Assembly (NCBI GenBank): GCA_905198865.1
Contig: CAJKEB010000079.1
Location: 1-6,268, forward strand
Reading direction: 5' to 3'
Length of the DNA: 6,268 nt
Source: an uncultured Eubacteriales bacterium
GTDB taxonomy: Bacteria > Bacillota > Clostridia > Monoglobales > Monoglobaceae
The first letter of the stretch is position 1. Every line of letters begins with the position of its first letter. Of the stretch, positions 1 to 5,621 are shown one piece after another. The position numbers and the translations under genes are program-made. The notes under the pieces were generated by a model. It was not told where the DNA came from. It saw only the letters and a program-made list of their open reading frames with translations, and did no database searches.

Positions 1-1
1 A

Positions 2-916
2 GCCGGCGCCAAAATCCTGCCGGTACGGATCAACTGCGCCCAATATTCCAAATTTTCTTACCTGAAAGACAAGTTTCCCACCCGCTGGTTTCCGAAAATT
101 ACCCTGAATATCCTGGAGCCCTGCCGTTTTCCGGCCGTATCTGCCGGCAACCGGGAGGCGCGTCATAAAATTGCCCGCCGCCTGTACAACCTGATGGCGG
201 AAATGATGTACAAGACGACGGAAAGCCGGGCCGGTCTGTCTGAGGCGCTTGTTTTTGCCGCCAAAACTCACGGCCGCCGGCATATTGCCGCAATCGAACC
301 GGGCAAACGACCGCTCACCTTCGGCCGTCTGTTGCGGGAAAGTTGCATTTTGGCCGCTTTTGTCCGCCGCAGCTGGCCGGCGGCCGACCGCATCGGGCTG
401 CTTAACCCGGCGGGTATTGACGGGCTGGTTTCGCTTTTTGCCGTTCTTGCCGCCGGTAAAACCGCGGTTATGCTTGAAGAGGAAGACCGTTCCGGCAGCC
501 TGCCGTGTCTGTCGCCGATAGCTGATATCCGCCTTTCTGTCCTTGACCGGATCCGCGGCTTGGGCTGTTGTATCCGTCGCCGGATTCCCCGGGTCGGGGC
601 AAACGACCCGGCGGTGGTTCTGCCCGGCAATGTGACGCTTACCCATCGCAACCTTCTTGCCGGTTGCAGCCAGCTCGGAACGGTGCTGCCTTTTAACGCC
701 AAAGACAAGGTTGCCGTGGCCCGGCCGCTGTCAACCGTAATCGGACTTGTGCCGGCCGTGCTGCTGCCGCTTTTTTCCGGCAGCCGGCTCGTTTTCTGTC
801 CGCATCCGTCACAGTACCGGCAGATCGCGGAGATTTGCTATGATGCCGAAGCAACGGTCATGTTCGGCGACGAAGCGCTTTTTGCCGGCTGCGGCTTTGG
901 CTTGATGTTTTTGTGA
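2..916 (+). CDS. aas: Aas-type acyltransferase / acyl-ACP synthetase, partial and chimeric at the 3' end
   Basis: The reading frame is open from the window edge, so the true start lies upstream. The product resembles bifunctional Aas, which re-acylates lysophospholipids at the inner membrane using acyl-ACP made by its adenylating domain. Residues 1 to about 70 match the end of the PlsC-like acyltransferase (GAKILPVRI, then FPKITLNILEP, then RHKIA), in the same order as I recall for E. coli Aas. The AMP-binding domain follows (RIGLLNPAGIDGLVSLFAVLAAGK, VTLTHRNLL, then a stretch ending YDAEATVMFGDEALFAGC). The Ser/Gly/Lys-rich ATP-binding loop expected between AVVL and VTLTHRN is missing, and the segment before it is about 30 residues shorter than in E. 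coli. Homology stops near base 895; the last residues (FGLMFL) and the TGA come from antisense flavin reductase sequence. The C-terminal half of the adenylating domain is absent. Family assignment is firm. A working adenylating activity is not supported. Confidence 0.8.
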   Translation, partial: AGAKILPVRINCAQYSKFSYLKDKFPTRWFPKITLNILEPCRFPAVSAGNREARHKIARRLYNLMAEMMYKTTESRAGLSEALVFAAKTHGRRHIAAIEPGKRPLTFGRLLRESCILAAFVRRSWPAADRIGLLNPAGIDGLVSLFAVLAAGKTAVMLEEEDRSGSLPCLSPIADIRLSVLDRIRGLGCCIRRRIPRVGANDPAVVLPGNVTLTHRNLLAGCSQLGTVLPFNAKDKVAVARPLSTVIGLVPAVLLPLFSGSRLVFCPHPSQYRQIAEICYDAEATVMFGDEALFAGCGFGLMFL

Positions 917-1377
917 TAATAGTCGTATGTCAGACTATCTTTATCCGAAAGATTTTTTGCGTCTGTCACTTCAGCCACCAATACCGTATGACTGTCACAG
1001 TCAACAGTGTCAAGTAGCTTAAACGAGATATACGCGTTTGCGTACTCGGTTAAGTACAAAGCGCCGTTTTCGCTTTTGGCAGTGTGATTAAAGCCGTCAA
1101 ACTTATTTGTGTCTCTGCCGCTTTGAAATCCAAATCTTTTTATCAGCTCAAACGGCGTCTCGGTCGTCAGCAACGACACGTTAAACACGCGGGATTTTAA
1201 TATCATGTCAAGAGTATAATTGTTCTTGTTTACTGATATTAAAAATTTGATTTTCCCCTCTGAGGTTACCTGCATAACCGTGTTTATAATACAGCCGTTA
1301 TCTGAGCTGCCGTCCTGTGAAGCGGCAGTAAGTACATAAAGACCGTAGCCGACCTTGAAAAGCGCTGAATTATCCAT
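838..1377 (-). CDS. Flavin reductase-like (FMN-binding split barrel) protein, truncated; rubredoxin tail lost
   Basis: The first 160 or so residues look like the flavin reductase domain of clostridial high-molecular-weight rubredoxins (Hrb type): FKVGYGLYVLTA at the N-terminus, NGCIINTVMQVTS, then FNVSLLTTETPFELIKRFGFQSGRD. Such proteins bind FMN and pass electrons from NADH to rubredoxin partners in oxygen and nitric oxide defence in the cytoplasm. In that family a linker ending YDYYHKNIKPKP is normally followed by a C-terminal rubredoxin with two CxxC motifs. Here the linker is present at residues 151-164, but the tail after it (AKSASSPNMTVASAS) is the antisense of the Aas fragment and contains no cysteine. 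The native part therefore covers about 895-1377. The ATG at 1377 is supported by AGGAGGA at 1385-1391, 7 nt upstream. A stand-alone flavin reductase without rubredoxin is possible, but the join makes truncation more likely. Confidence 0.75.
   Translation of the reverse strand: MDNSALFKVGYGLYVLTAASQDGSSDNGCIINTVMQVTSEGKIKFLISVNKNNYTLDMILKSRVFNVSLLTTETPFELIKRFGFQSGRDTNKFDGFNHTAKSENGALYLTEYANAYISFKLLDTVDCDSHTVLVAEVTDAKNLSDKDSLTYDYYHKNIKPKPQPAKSASSPNMTVASAS
881..905. other. Junction between two unrelated DNA segments
   Basis: To the left, plus-strand codons read as Aas up to about FAGCG (bases 881-895). To the right, minus-strand codons read as the Hrb-type linker NIKPKPQP (about bases 887-910). 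The bases near 881-900 fit both readings, so a short identical stretch probably bridged the two sources. Base composition changes here from about 60% GC to clearly lower, and both genes lose their expected remainder at the same spot. No insertion sequence, integrase, tRNA or target-site repeat is visible. Confidence 0.7.
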
Positions 1378-1384
1378 AATTTAG

Positions 1385-1391
1385 TCCTCCT
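1385..1391 (-). promoter_or_regulatory. Ribosome binding site of the flavin reductase gene
   Basis: AGGAGGA on the minus strand sits 7 nt before the ATG at 1377. It fixes that start and is a near-perfect anti-16S match of Bacillota type. Confidence 0.8.
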
Positions 1392-1421
1392 GACATGTTT
1401 TGTACTTGTTTCTTATTTCAG

Positions 1422-1450
1422 ATTATACGGTATTATATTTCCTGAGTCAA
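1422..1450 (-). promoter_or_regulatory. Sigma-A type promoter of the flavin reductase gene
   Basis: On the minus strand, TTGACT (1445-1450) is separated by 17 bp from TATAAT (1422-1427). Transcription would start near 1415, giving a leader of roughly 40 nt before the ATG at 1377. Spacing and both hexamers are close to consensus. Confidence 0.8.
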
Positions 1451-1490
1451 TATGAAGCAAATAAATTTAAAATAATTTTAATAAAACCTA

Positions 1491-1519
1491 TTGACAGGAA
1501 AATTTTTATATGCTATACT
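1491..1519 (+). promoter_or_regulatory. Sigma-A promoter of the arsR / metal ATPase operon
   Basis: A perfect TTGACA at 1491-1496 is followed, after 17 bp, by TATACT at 1514-1519, with a TG one base ahead of the -10 (extended -10). The predicted start is near 1526, immediately before the operator-like repeat, the usual placement for repression by an ArsR-family protein. It diverges from the flavin reductase promoter, with about 40 bp between the two -35 boxes. Confidence 0.85.
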
Positions 1520-1526
1520 GATGATG

Positions 1527-1544
1527 GTTGAATGATTGCTCAAC
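1527..1544 (+). promoter_or_regulatory. Operator-like inverted repeat O1, likely ArsR-family site
   Basis: GTTGAATGATTGCTCAAC has 5-bp inverted arms (GTTGA/TCAAC) around an 8-bp centre. It begins at the predicted transcription start, so a bound repressor would block polymerase. A closely similar 18-mer lies between arsR and the ATPase gene. That the adjacent regulator binds here is inferred from position and symmetry; binding is not shown by the sequence. Confidence 0.6.
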
Positions 1545-1574
1545 TGATAAACATAGATATATTGGAGAGATATT

Positions 1575-1928
1575 ATGGAAAAACAACCGATTTGTGACTG
1601 TGAGGTTATTCATGAGGACGTTGTAAACAGCGTGCGTGAAAAAATGTCAGACAGAGATGAATATATTGAGCTTGCGGCGTTGTTTAAAATTTTCGGCGAC
1701 GGAACAAGAGTTCAGATTTTGTATGCGCTGGAGCAGAGTGAGATGTGCGTATGCGATATTGCCTGCCTGCTCGGTATGACAAAGTCTGCCGTATCTCATC
1801 AGCTTAAAGCCCTGCGCCTTTCCAATCTTGTGAAGTTTCGCAGAGACGGTCAGAATGTTTACTATTCTTTAGCTGATGACCATGTAAAAGAGATTATTGA
1901 TATAGGTTTTGAGCATTTGCGGGAATAA
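1575..1928 (+). CDS. CadC/SmtB-like ArsR-family metal-sensing repressor
   Basis: A 117-residue winged-helix repressor of the usual family length. It is expected to bind its own operator as a homodimer and let go when Zn(II), Cd(II) or Pb(II) binds. Two metal-site signatures are visible. The alpha3N type has N-terminal Cys7 and Cys9 (with His13) plus Cys58 and Cys60 in the EMCVCDIA motif, like S. aureus CadC. The alpha5 type has Asp101, His103, His114 and Glu117 near the C-terminus, with the same spacing as SmtB D104/H106/H117/E120. The recognition helix is about residues 65-86 (LGMTKSAVSHQLKAL). The ATG is supported by GGAGAGA at 1564-1570. It is the first gene of the operon, 68 bp before the ATPase it presumably controls. 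The exact metal preference cannot be read from the sequence. Confidence 0.9.
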   Translation: MEKQPICDCEVIHEDVVNSVREKMSDRDEYIELAALFKIFGDGTRVQILYALEQSEMCVCDIACLLGMTKSAVSHQLKALRLSNLVKFRRDGQNVYYSLADDHVKEIIDIGFEHLRE

Positions 1929-1948
1929 TTATTATTTTTACTCATATA

Positions 1949-1966
1949 GTTGAATATTTGAGCAAC
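1949..1966 (+). promoter_or_regulatory. Second operator-like site O2, between arsR and the ATPase gene
   Basis: GTTGAATATTTGAGCAAC matches the upstream site O1 at 14 of 18 positions, with the GTTGAAT start and CAAC end kept. Its inverted arms are 4 bp (GTTG/CAAC). It lies 20 bp after the arsR stop and 31 bp before the ATPase ATG. I found no well-spaced promoter hexamers at this spot, so it may be a roadblock site, an auxiliary operator or chance similarity. Confidence 0.45.
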
Positions 1967-1996
1967 AATTCAAAAAATAAAGGGGGAAGACTAAAG

Positions 1997-4123
1997 ATGA
2001 AAAAGACATATGTCTTAAAGGGACTGGAATGTCCGAACTGCTCCGCAAAGATTGAAAAGGAAGTCGGAGCGCTTGAGTGTGTTACTTTGTCAAATGTAAA
2101 TCTTATAAAGCAGACGCTGACTGTTGAGGCAGATGAGAGCTGCTCTCAGGATATATTTAAGAATATTTCCAAAATAGTTCACAGTCATGAGCCGGACGTT
2201 ATTGTGCTTGACGCCGAAACGGCTAAAGCCGCAGCGGCAGATGGGCAGTTTTCGGAATTGTATGAAAAGAGGAATGAAATAATAAAGCTTGCGGTCGGAG
2301 CGGCTATATATATTATAGGGCTTATTATGACGCACTTTATGAATCTGCCTGAGTATATTGAACTCGGCGTTTTGATTGTTGCCTATATTATACTTGGCGG
2401 CAATGTTGTTGTTCAGGCGGTGAAGAACATACTTAAGGGGCGTGTTTTTGACGAAAACTTCTTAATGTCCGTTTCAAGCATAGGAGCATTTATAATAGGT
2501 AGTTATCCCGAAGCGGTGGCGGTTATGCTGTTTTATCAGATAGGCGAGTTCTTTCAGGACCTTGCAGTTAATCGTTCGAGAAGATCTATTTCTGACTTAA
2601 TGGATATAAGGCCGGATTCGGCAAATCTGATGATTGACGGAAAATTGCAGACAGTTCCGCCGGAGCAGGTTGCGGTCGGGGATATAATTGTGATTAAGCC
2701 CGGTGAGAAAATCCCGCTTGACGGAATTATCACTGACGGTGAGTCGATGCTTGATACAAGAGCGCTGACAGGCGAATCGGTACCGAGGCATGTGAAAAGA
2801 GGCGATGATGCGCTGTCCGGCTGTATAAATCAAAGCGGCGTACTGACAGTTGAAGTCAGAAAGCTGTTTCATGAGTCTACGGCCTGCAAGATAATTGATT
2901 TGGTCGAAAACGCAGCGAGCAGAAAAGCGCCGACCGAGAACTTTATTACTACTTTTTCACGATACTATACGCCGGTTGTGGTTATTCTTGCCGCATTGCT
3001 TGCGGTTATTCCGCCGATTGTTCTGGGCGGCGGCTGGAGCGAGTGGATAAGACGCGGTTTTGTATTCCTGGTAATTTCATGCCCGTGCGCGCTTGTTATA
3101 TCAATTCCGTTGACGTTTTTCGGCGGAATCGGTTCGGCGTCAAGGAAAGGTATATTGGTTAAAGGCAGTAACTATCTGGAAGCGCTTAATAAGCTGGACA
3201 CTATAGTCTTTGACAAGACCGGAACACTGACCAAGGGCACATTTGAGGTGAGCGAGATAGCTTCGGCCGGCGGCTTTTCAGATGATGAGATACTTGAATA
3301 TGCGGCAAAGGCGGAGAGCTTTTCTAACCACCCGATTGCGCGCTCGATACAAAATGCTTACGGACAGACAGTTGATAACTCGAATTTAAGCGATTATACC
3401 GAAATACCGGGCAAAGGCATAAGCGTAACTGATAATACAGAGGGTGACAGCCGAAGAATTATTGTTGGAAACTCCAAGGCGATGGAGGAGTTTGGAATAG
3501 AATTCAGCCGCTGTGATAAGACGGGAACAAAAATATATGTTGCAGTTAATCAAAAATTTGCCGGCTGTATTGTCATATCAGACGAGGTGAAACCGGACAG
3601 CGGAAGAGCGATTTCCAAGCTGAAGGCTTTGGGCGTGCAAACGACGGTTATGCTTACCGGTGATAATACCGAGATTGCAAAGTCGGTTGCAGCCGAACTG
3701 GGTATTGACGAATACTATGCCGAGCTTCTCCCCGGTCAGAAGGTTGAGAGACTTGAACAGCTCGAAAGCCGGAAAAAGACGGGCGGAAAGATTGCGTTTG
3801 TAGGCGACGGAATTAACGACGCTCCCGTCCTTGCGCGTGCCGATGTAGGAATTGCCATGGGAGGTCTTGGTTCGGACGCTGCGATAGAAGCTGCGGACGT
3901 GGTGCTTATGACCGATGAGCCGACAAAGCTGATTGAGGCTGTGCAGACCGCAAGAGCAACCAGAGTTATAGTTATGCAGAACATTATATTTGCACTCGGT
4001 GTAAAGGCGATACTTCTTATCCTCGGAGCGTTCGGCATAGCCGGAATGTGGGAGGCGGTATTCGGCGATGTAGGAGTAATGATAATCGCAGTGCTGAACA
4101 GTATGCGGATTTTGAAAAAATAG
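1997..4123 (+). CDS. cadA: Zn/Cd/Pb-exporting P1B-type ATPase (CadA/ZntA family)
   Basis: A 708-residue inner-membrane pump that exports divalent soft metals from the cytoplasm at the cost of ATP. In order: one heavy-metal domain with Cys12 and Cys15 (LECPNCSAKIE); helices at about 96-115, 121-142, 154-170 and 171-188; the actuator motif TGES at 258-261; helices at about 324-346 and 353-376 with the metal-site Cys362-Pro-Cys364; the phosphorylated Asp406 in DKTGT; the His445-Pro446 nucleotide-site motif; GDGIND at 603-608; and two last helices with Lys670 and Asp691. CPC together with that Lys and Asp (21 residues apart, as in ZntA K693/D714) defines the Zn/Cd/Pb subgroup rather than copper. 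A TTG 13 codons upstream is in frame, but AGGGGGAAG at 1981-1989 places the start at ATG 1997. The gene symbol is by family; zntA would serve as well. Confidence 0.95.
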   Translation: MKKTYVLKGLECPNCSAKIEKEVGALECVTLSNVNLIKQTLTVEADESCSQDIFKNISKIVHSHEPDVIVLDAETAKAAAADGQFSELYEKRNEIIKLAVGAAIYIIGLIMTHFMNLPEYIELGVLIVAYIILGGNVVVQAVKNILKGRVFDENFLMSVSSIGAFIIGSYPEAVAVMLFYQIGEFFQDLAVNRSRRSISDLMDIRPDSANLMIDGKLQTVPPEQVAVGDIIVIKPGEKIPLDGIITDGESMLDTRALTGESVPRHVKRGDDALSGCINQSGVLTVEVRKLFHESTACKIIDLVENAASRKAPTENFITTFSRYYTPVVVILAALLAVIPPIVLGGGWSEWIRRGFVFLVISCPCALVISIPLTFFGGIGSASRKGILVKGSNYLEALNKLDTIVFDKTGTLTKGTFEVSEIASAGGFSDDEILEYAAKAESFSNHPIARSIQNAYGQTVDNSNLSDYTEIPGKGISVTDNTEGDSRRIIVGNSKAMEEFGIEFSRCDKTGTKIYVAVNQKFAGCIVISDEVKPDSGRAISKLKALGVQTTVMLTGDNTEIAKSVAAELGIDEYYAELLPGQKVERLEQLESRKKTGGKIAFVGDGINDAPVLARADVGIAMGGLGSDAAIEAADVVLMTDEPTKLIEAVQTARATRVIVMQNIIFALGVKAILLILGAFGIAGMWEAVFGDVGVMIIAVLNSMRILKK

Positions 4124-4126
4124 TAA

Positions 4127-4155
4127 TTGCATTTTAGTCTGTATAATGTTATAAT
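4127..4155 (+). promoter_or_regulatory. Promoter of the pyrE-radC operon
   Basis: TTGCAT at 4127-4132, a 17-bp spacer, then TATAAT at 4150-4155 with an extended -10 TG at 4147-4148. The predicted start is near 4162, leaving a leader of about 25 nt. The -35 lies just 3 bp past the ATPase stop, and no terminator hairpin separates the two operons, so read-through from the metal operon is also possible. Confidence 0.65.
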
Positions 4156-4186
4156 ATTTCTAATATATAGTTTTGGAGGAATAGAT

Positions 4187-4762
4187 ATGACAAAAGAACA
4201 AATTATTGATATGCTGAAAGAGGCAGAGGTACTTCTGGAGGGACACTTCCTTCTGACCTCGGGCAGACACAGTGACAAGTATATGCAGTGCGCGAAGATT
4301 TTCCAGTATGCAAAGTACAGCGAACCTCTTTGCGGCGAGCTTGCAAAGCAGTATAAGGACGACAATGTAGAGCTTGTTATCGGTCCTGCTATCGGAGCTA
4401 TTCAGATGGCATATGAGGTTGGCAGACAGCTTGGGGTTAAGAATATATTCGCTGAGCGCGAGGACGGTAAGATGACCTTAAGACGCGGTTTTACAATCGA
4501 AAAGGGTCAGAGGGTATTAATCGTTGAGGACGTAGTTACAACCGGCGGAAGCGTGCGCGAGGTAATGGATCTGGTTAAGGAAGCCGGCGGTGAAATTGTC
4601 GGCATAGGCTCTATTGTTGACCGCACAGGCGGCAAAATCGATTTCGGTGTACCGTACAAGAGCGCTTTCTCAATGGATATTACTTCATACGAGGCGGACG
4701 AATGTCCGATTTGTAAGACAGGAGCGCCGCTTGTTAAGCCGGGCAGCAGAAAAATTAAGTAA
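4187..4762 (+). CDS. pyrE: Orotate phosphoribosyltransferase
   Basis: This cytoplasmic enzyme converts orotate and PRPP to orotidine 5'-monophosphate, the fifth step of de novo pyrimidine synthesis. It is 191 residues, normal for the family. The PRPP-binding signature VLIVEDVVTTGGS lies at 110-122, the mobile catalytic loop at about 91-104 (REDGKMTLRRGF), and LLTSGRHSDKY near the N-terminus is typical of the PyrE type common in Clostridia. A C-terminal ECPIC (Cys173, Cys176) is also present. The ATG at 4187 follows GGAGGA at 4175-4180; upstream codons in this frame belong to the promoter and leader. It has its own promoter. Its TAA shares its last A with the ATG of the radC family gene, which implies translational coupling. 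No pyrimidine attenuator or PyrR-binding leader fits in the short 5' region. Confidence 0.95.
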   Translation: MTKEQIIDMLKEAEVLLEGHFLLTSGRHSDKYMQCAKIFQYAKYSEPLCGELAKQYKDDNVELVIGPAIGAIQMAYEVGRQLGVKNIFAEREDGKMTLRRGFTIEKGQRVLIVEDVVTTGGSVREVMDLVKEAGGEIVGIGSIVDRTGGKIDFGVPYKSAFSMDITSYEADECPICKTGAPLVKPGSRKIK

Positions 4763-5451
4763 TGGACGGTGAAAAGCATACCGGTCACAGACAGAGGATG
4801 AAGGAAAAGGTCAAAAGCGTAGGTCTTGCGTTTATGCATGAGCATGAACAGCTCGAGATTATATTATACGCCGTTATACCGAGGGGCAATACAAACGAGA
4901 TTGCCCATGAACTGCTTCGCAGATTTCATTCGATTTACGGCGTTTTATCCGCAGACGTGAATGAGCTTGTAAAGGTCAGCGGCGCAGGAATAAGAGCCGC
5001 TGAGTTTTTACATGCTCTTCCCTCTATCCTCGGTATAGTCAATCGTTCAAAGGTTGCCTATGAAAACGACAACAGCATTGTATTGTCGAGTGTTAAATCT
5101 ATAGTAGATTTTGTACAAACTCTGTTTTTGGATACAATAAGCGAAAACGTGTTTGTGGTTTATTTAAACAAGTCTTTCCGCGTGATGAGCTTTGAACGTA
5201 TAAATGACGGTTCAATGGACAGCGTTTCTTTTGACATCGGAAAGACTGTTCGTCATGCTCTGCTTAATAATTCTTATTATATTATTGCGGCTCATAACCA
5301 TCCGAGCGGTTCTGTCAATCCAAGCACTGAAGATATTACTGTAACCAAGCGGCTGAATAATGCTGCGAGAGCTTTGGGAATTAAGCTTCTTGACCATGTT
5401 ATTGTTTCAGGCGAAAAGTATTTCAGCTTTCTGGAAAATAATTGTATATAA
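4762..5451 (+). CDS. radC: RadC/JAB-domain (DUF2466) family protein
   Basis: A 229-residue RadC-family protein with an N-terminal helical part (HRQRMKEK through about residue 95, including a helix-hairpin-helix-like VKVSGAGIRAAEFL) and a C-terminal JAB/MPN metalloprotease-like fold. The zinc-site residues are complete: Glu145, His178, His180, Ser188 and Asp191 (HNHPSG, then STED). The Glu-to-His distance of 33 residues is the same as I count in E. coli RadC. The family was named for DNA repair, but that role has been withdrawn in E. coli and the true function is unsettled; many members sit on mobile elements. The ATG overlaps the pyrE stop by 1 nt and has no separate strong Shine-Dalgarno, so re-initiation after pyrE is likely. 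Family assignment is secure; function is open. Confidence 0.9.
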   Translation: MDGEKHTGHRQRMKEKVKSVGLAFMHEHEQLEIILYAVIPRGNTNEIAHELLRRFHSIYGVLSADVNELVKVSGAGIRAAEFLHALPSILGIVNRSKVAYENDNSIVLSSVKSIVDFVQTLFLDTISENVFVVYLNKSFRVMSFERINDGSMDSVSFDIGKTVRHALLNNSYYIIAAHNHPSGSVNPSTEDITVTKRLNNAARALGIKLLDHVIVSGEKYFSFLENNCI

Positions 5452-5479
5452 GATTAACGTTTTGACGTACTGCTTAAGC

Positions 5480-5510
5480 AAAAAAATGACCGAGATTTCA
5501 AATCTCGGTC
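5480..5510 (-). terminator. Rho-independent terminator, minus strand
   Basis: A perfect 10-bp stem (GACCGAGATT / AATCTCGGTC, bases 5488-5497 and 5501-5510) with a 3-nt loop is followed on the minus strand by one A and seven U (bases 5486-5480). On the plus strand the hairpin is followed by GGGAG with no U-run, so it ends minus-strand transcripts only. It would stop a small RNA from the promoter at 5584-5612, read-through from the gene at 5702-6190, or both. Confidence 0.85.
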
Positions 5511-5518
5511 GGGAGTGT

Positions 5519-5540
5519 TCTGCTCAAGTAATTGAGCAGA
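5519..5540. other. Second hairpin, without a U-run
   Basis: TCTGCTCAA and TTGAGCAGA form a 9-bp perfect stem with a 4-nt loop. It has no U-run on either strand, so it is not itself a terminator. On the minus strand it precedes the terminator hairpin by 8 nt, forming a two-hairpin 3' part of the candidate small RNA. On the plus strand the same pair of hairpins could protect the 3' end of the pyrE-radC message. Confidence 0.6.
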
Positions 5541-5583
5541 GGGAAATGAAAAAAAGATTGTTAGTTAGTTGTGGTATGGTTAT

Positions 5584-5612
5584 ATAATACATTATTTTTA
5601 TAAAAAATGCAA
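5584..5612 (-). promoter_or_regulatory. Predicted promoter of the candidate small RNA
   Basis: On the minus strand, TTGCAT (5607-5612) and TATTAT (5584-5589) are 17 bp apart. The -35 is identical to that proposed for pyrE. The surroundings are very AT-rich, where chance matches are frequent, so support comes mainly from the terminator about 75 bp downstream and the repeats just upstream. Confidence 0.4.
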
Positions 5613-5621
5613 TAGCTAACT

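Larger units (their letters stand above)
5480..5577 (-). ncRNA. Candidate small RNA of about 98 nt
   Basis: A minus-strand transcript is bounded by a promoter-like sequence (5584-5612) and a strong intrinsic terminator (5480-5510). From a predicted start at A5577 it would have a 5' single-stranded part of about 37 nt, a hairpin with a 9-bp stem and GTAA (plus) / TTAC (minus) loop at 5519-5540, a short linker, and the terminator hairpin. It contains no ATG, so it is not a short protein gene. The unpaired part holds CTTTTTTTCATTTCCCTC, complementary to a Shine-Dalgarno plus AUG plus AAA-rich start region, like the seed of the streptococcal csRNAs. I recognise no known RNA family. It could instead be the 3' untranslated end of the transcript from the upstream minus-strand gene. 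Confidence 0.45.

Noticed and set aside
268..708. Minus-strand open frame in the GC-rich part
   Set aside because: Arg/Ser-rich product typical of antisense in GC-rich DNA; the plus-strand frame matches Aas along its whole length.
1958..1996. In-frame TTG at 1958 as the start of the metal ATPase
   Set aside because: It lies inside operator-like site O2 and has no ribosome binding site; the ATG at 1997 has AGGGGGAAG at good spacing and begins the heavy-metal domain directly.
4124..4186. Possible PyrR attenuator or riboswitch ahead of pyrE
   Set aside because: Only about 25 nt separate the predicted transcription start from the ATG, and I see no hairpin there.
3578..4365. Long minus-strand open frames antisense to the ATPase and pyrE
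   Set aside because: Their translations are Ser/Ile/His-rich with no recognisable motif, they have no ribosome binding sites, and they mirror well-supported genes.
5480..5540. Hairpins read as a terminator for the plus-strand pyrE-radC message
   Set aside because: Neither hairpin is followed by a U-run on the plus strand; only the minus-strand direction fits an intrinsic terminator.
5547..5587. Tiny plus-strand ORF (MKKRLLVSCGMVI) resembling a leader peptide
   Set aside because: The AGGG before it is only 2 nt from the ATG, it has no promoter of its own, it ends after 13 codons, and nothing follows on the plus strand for it to control.
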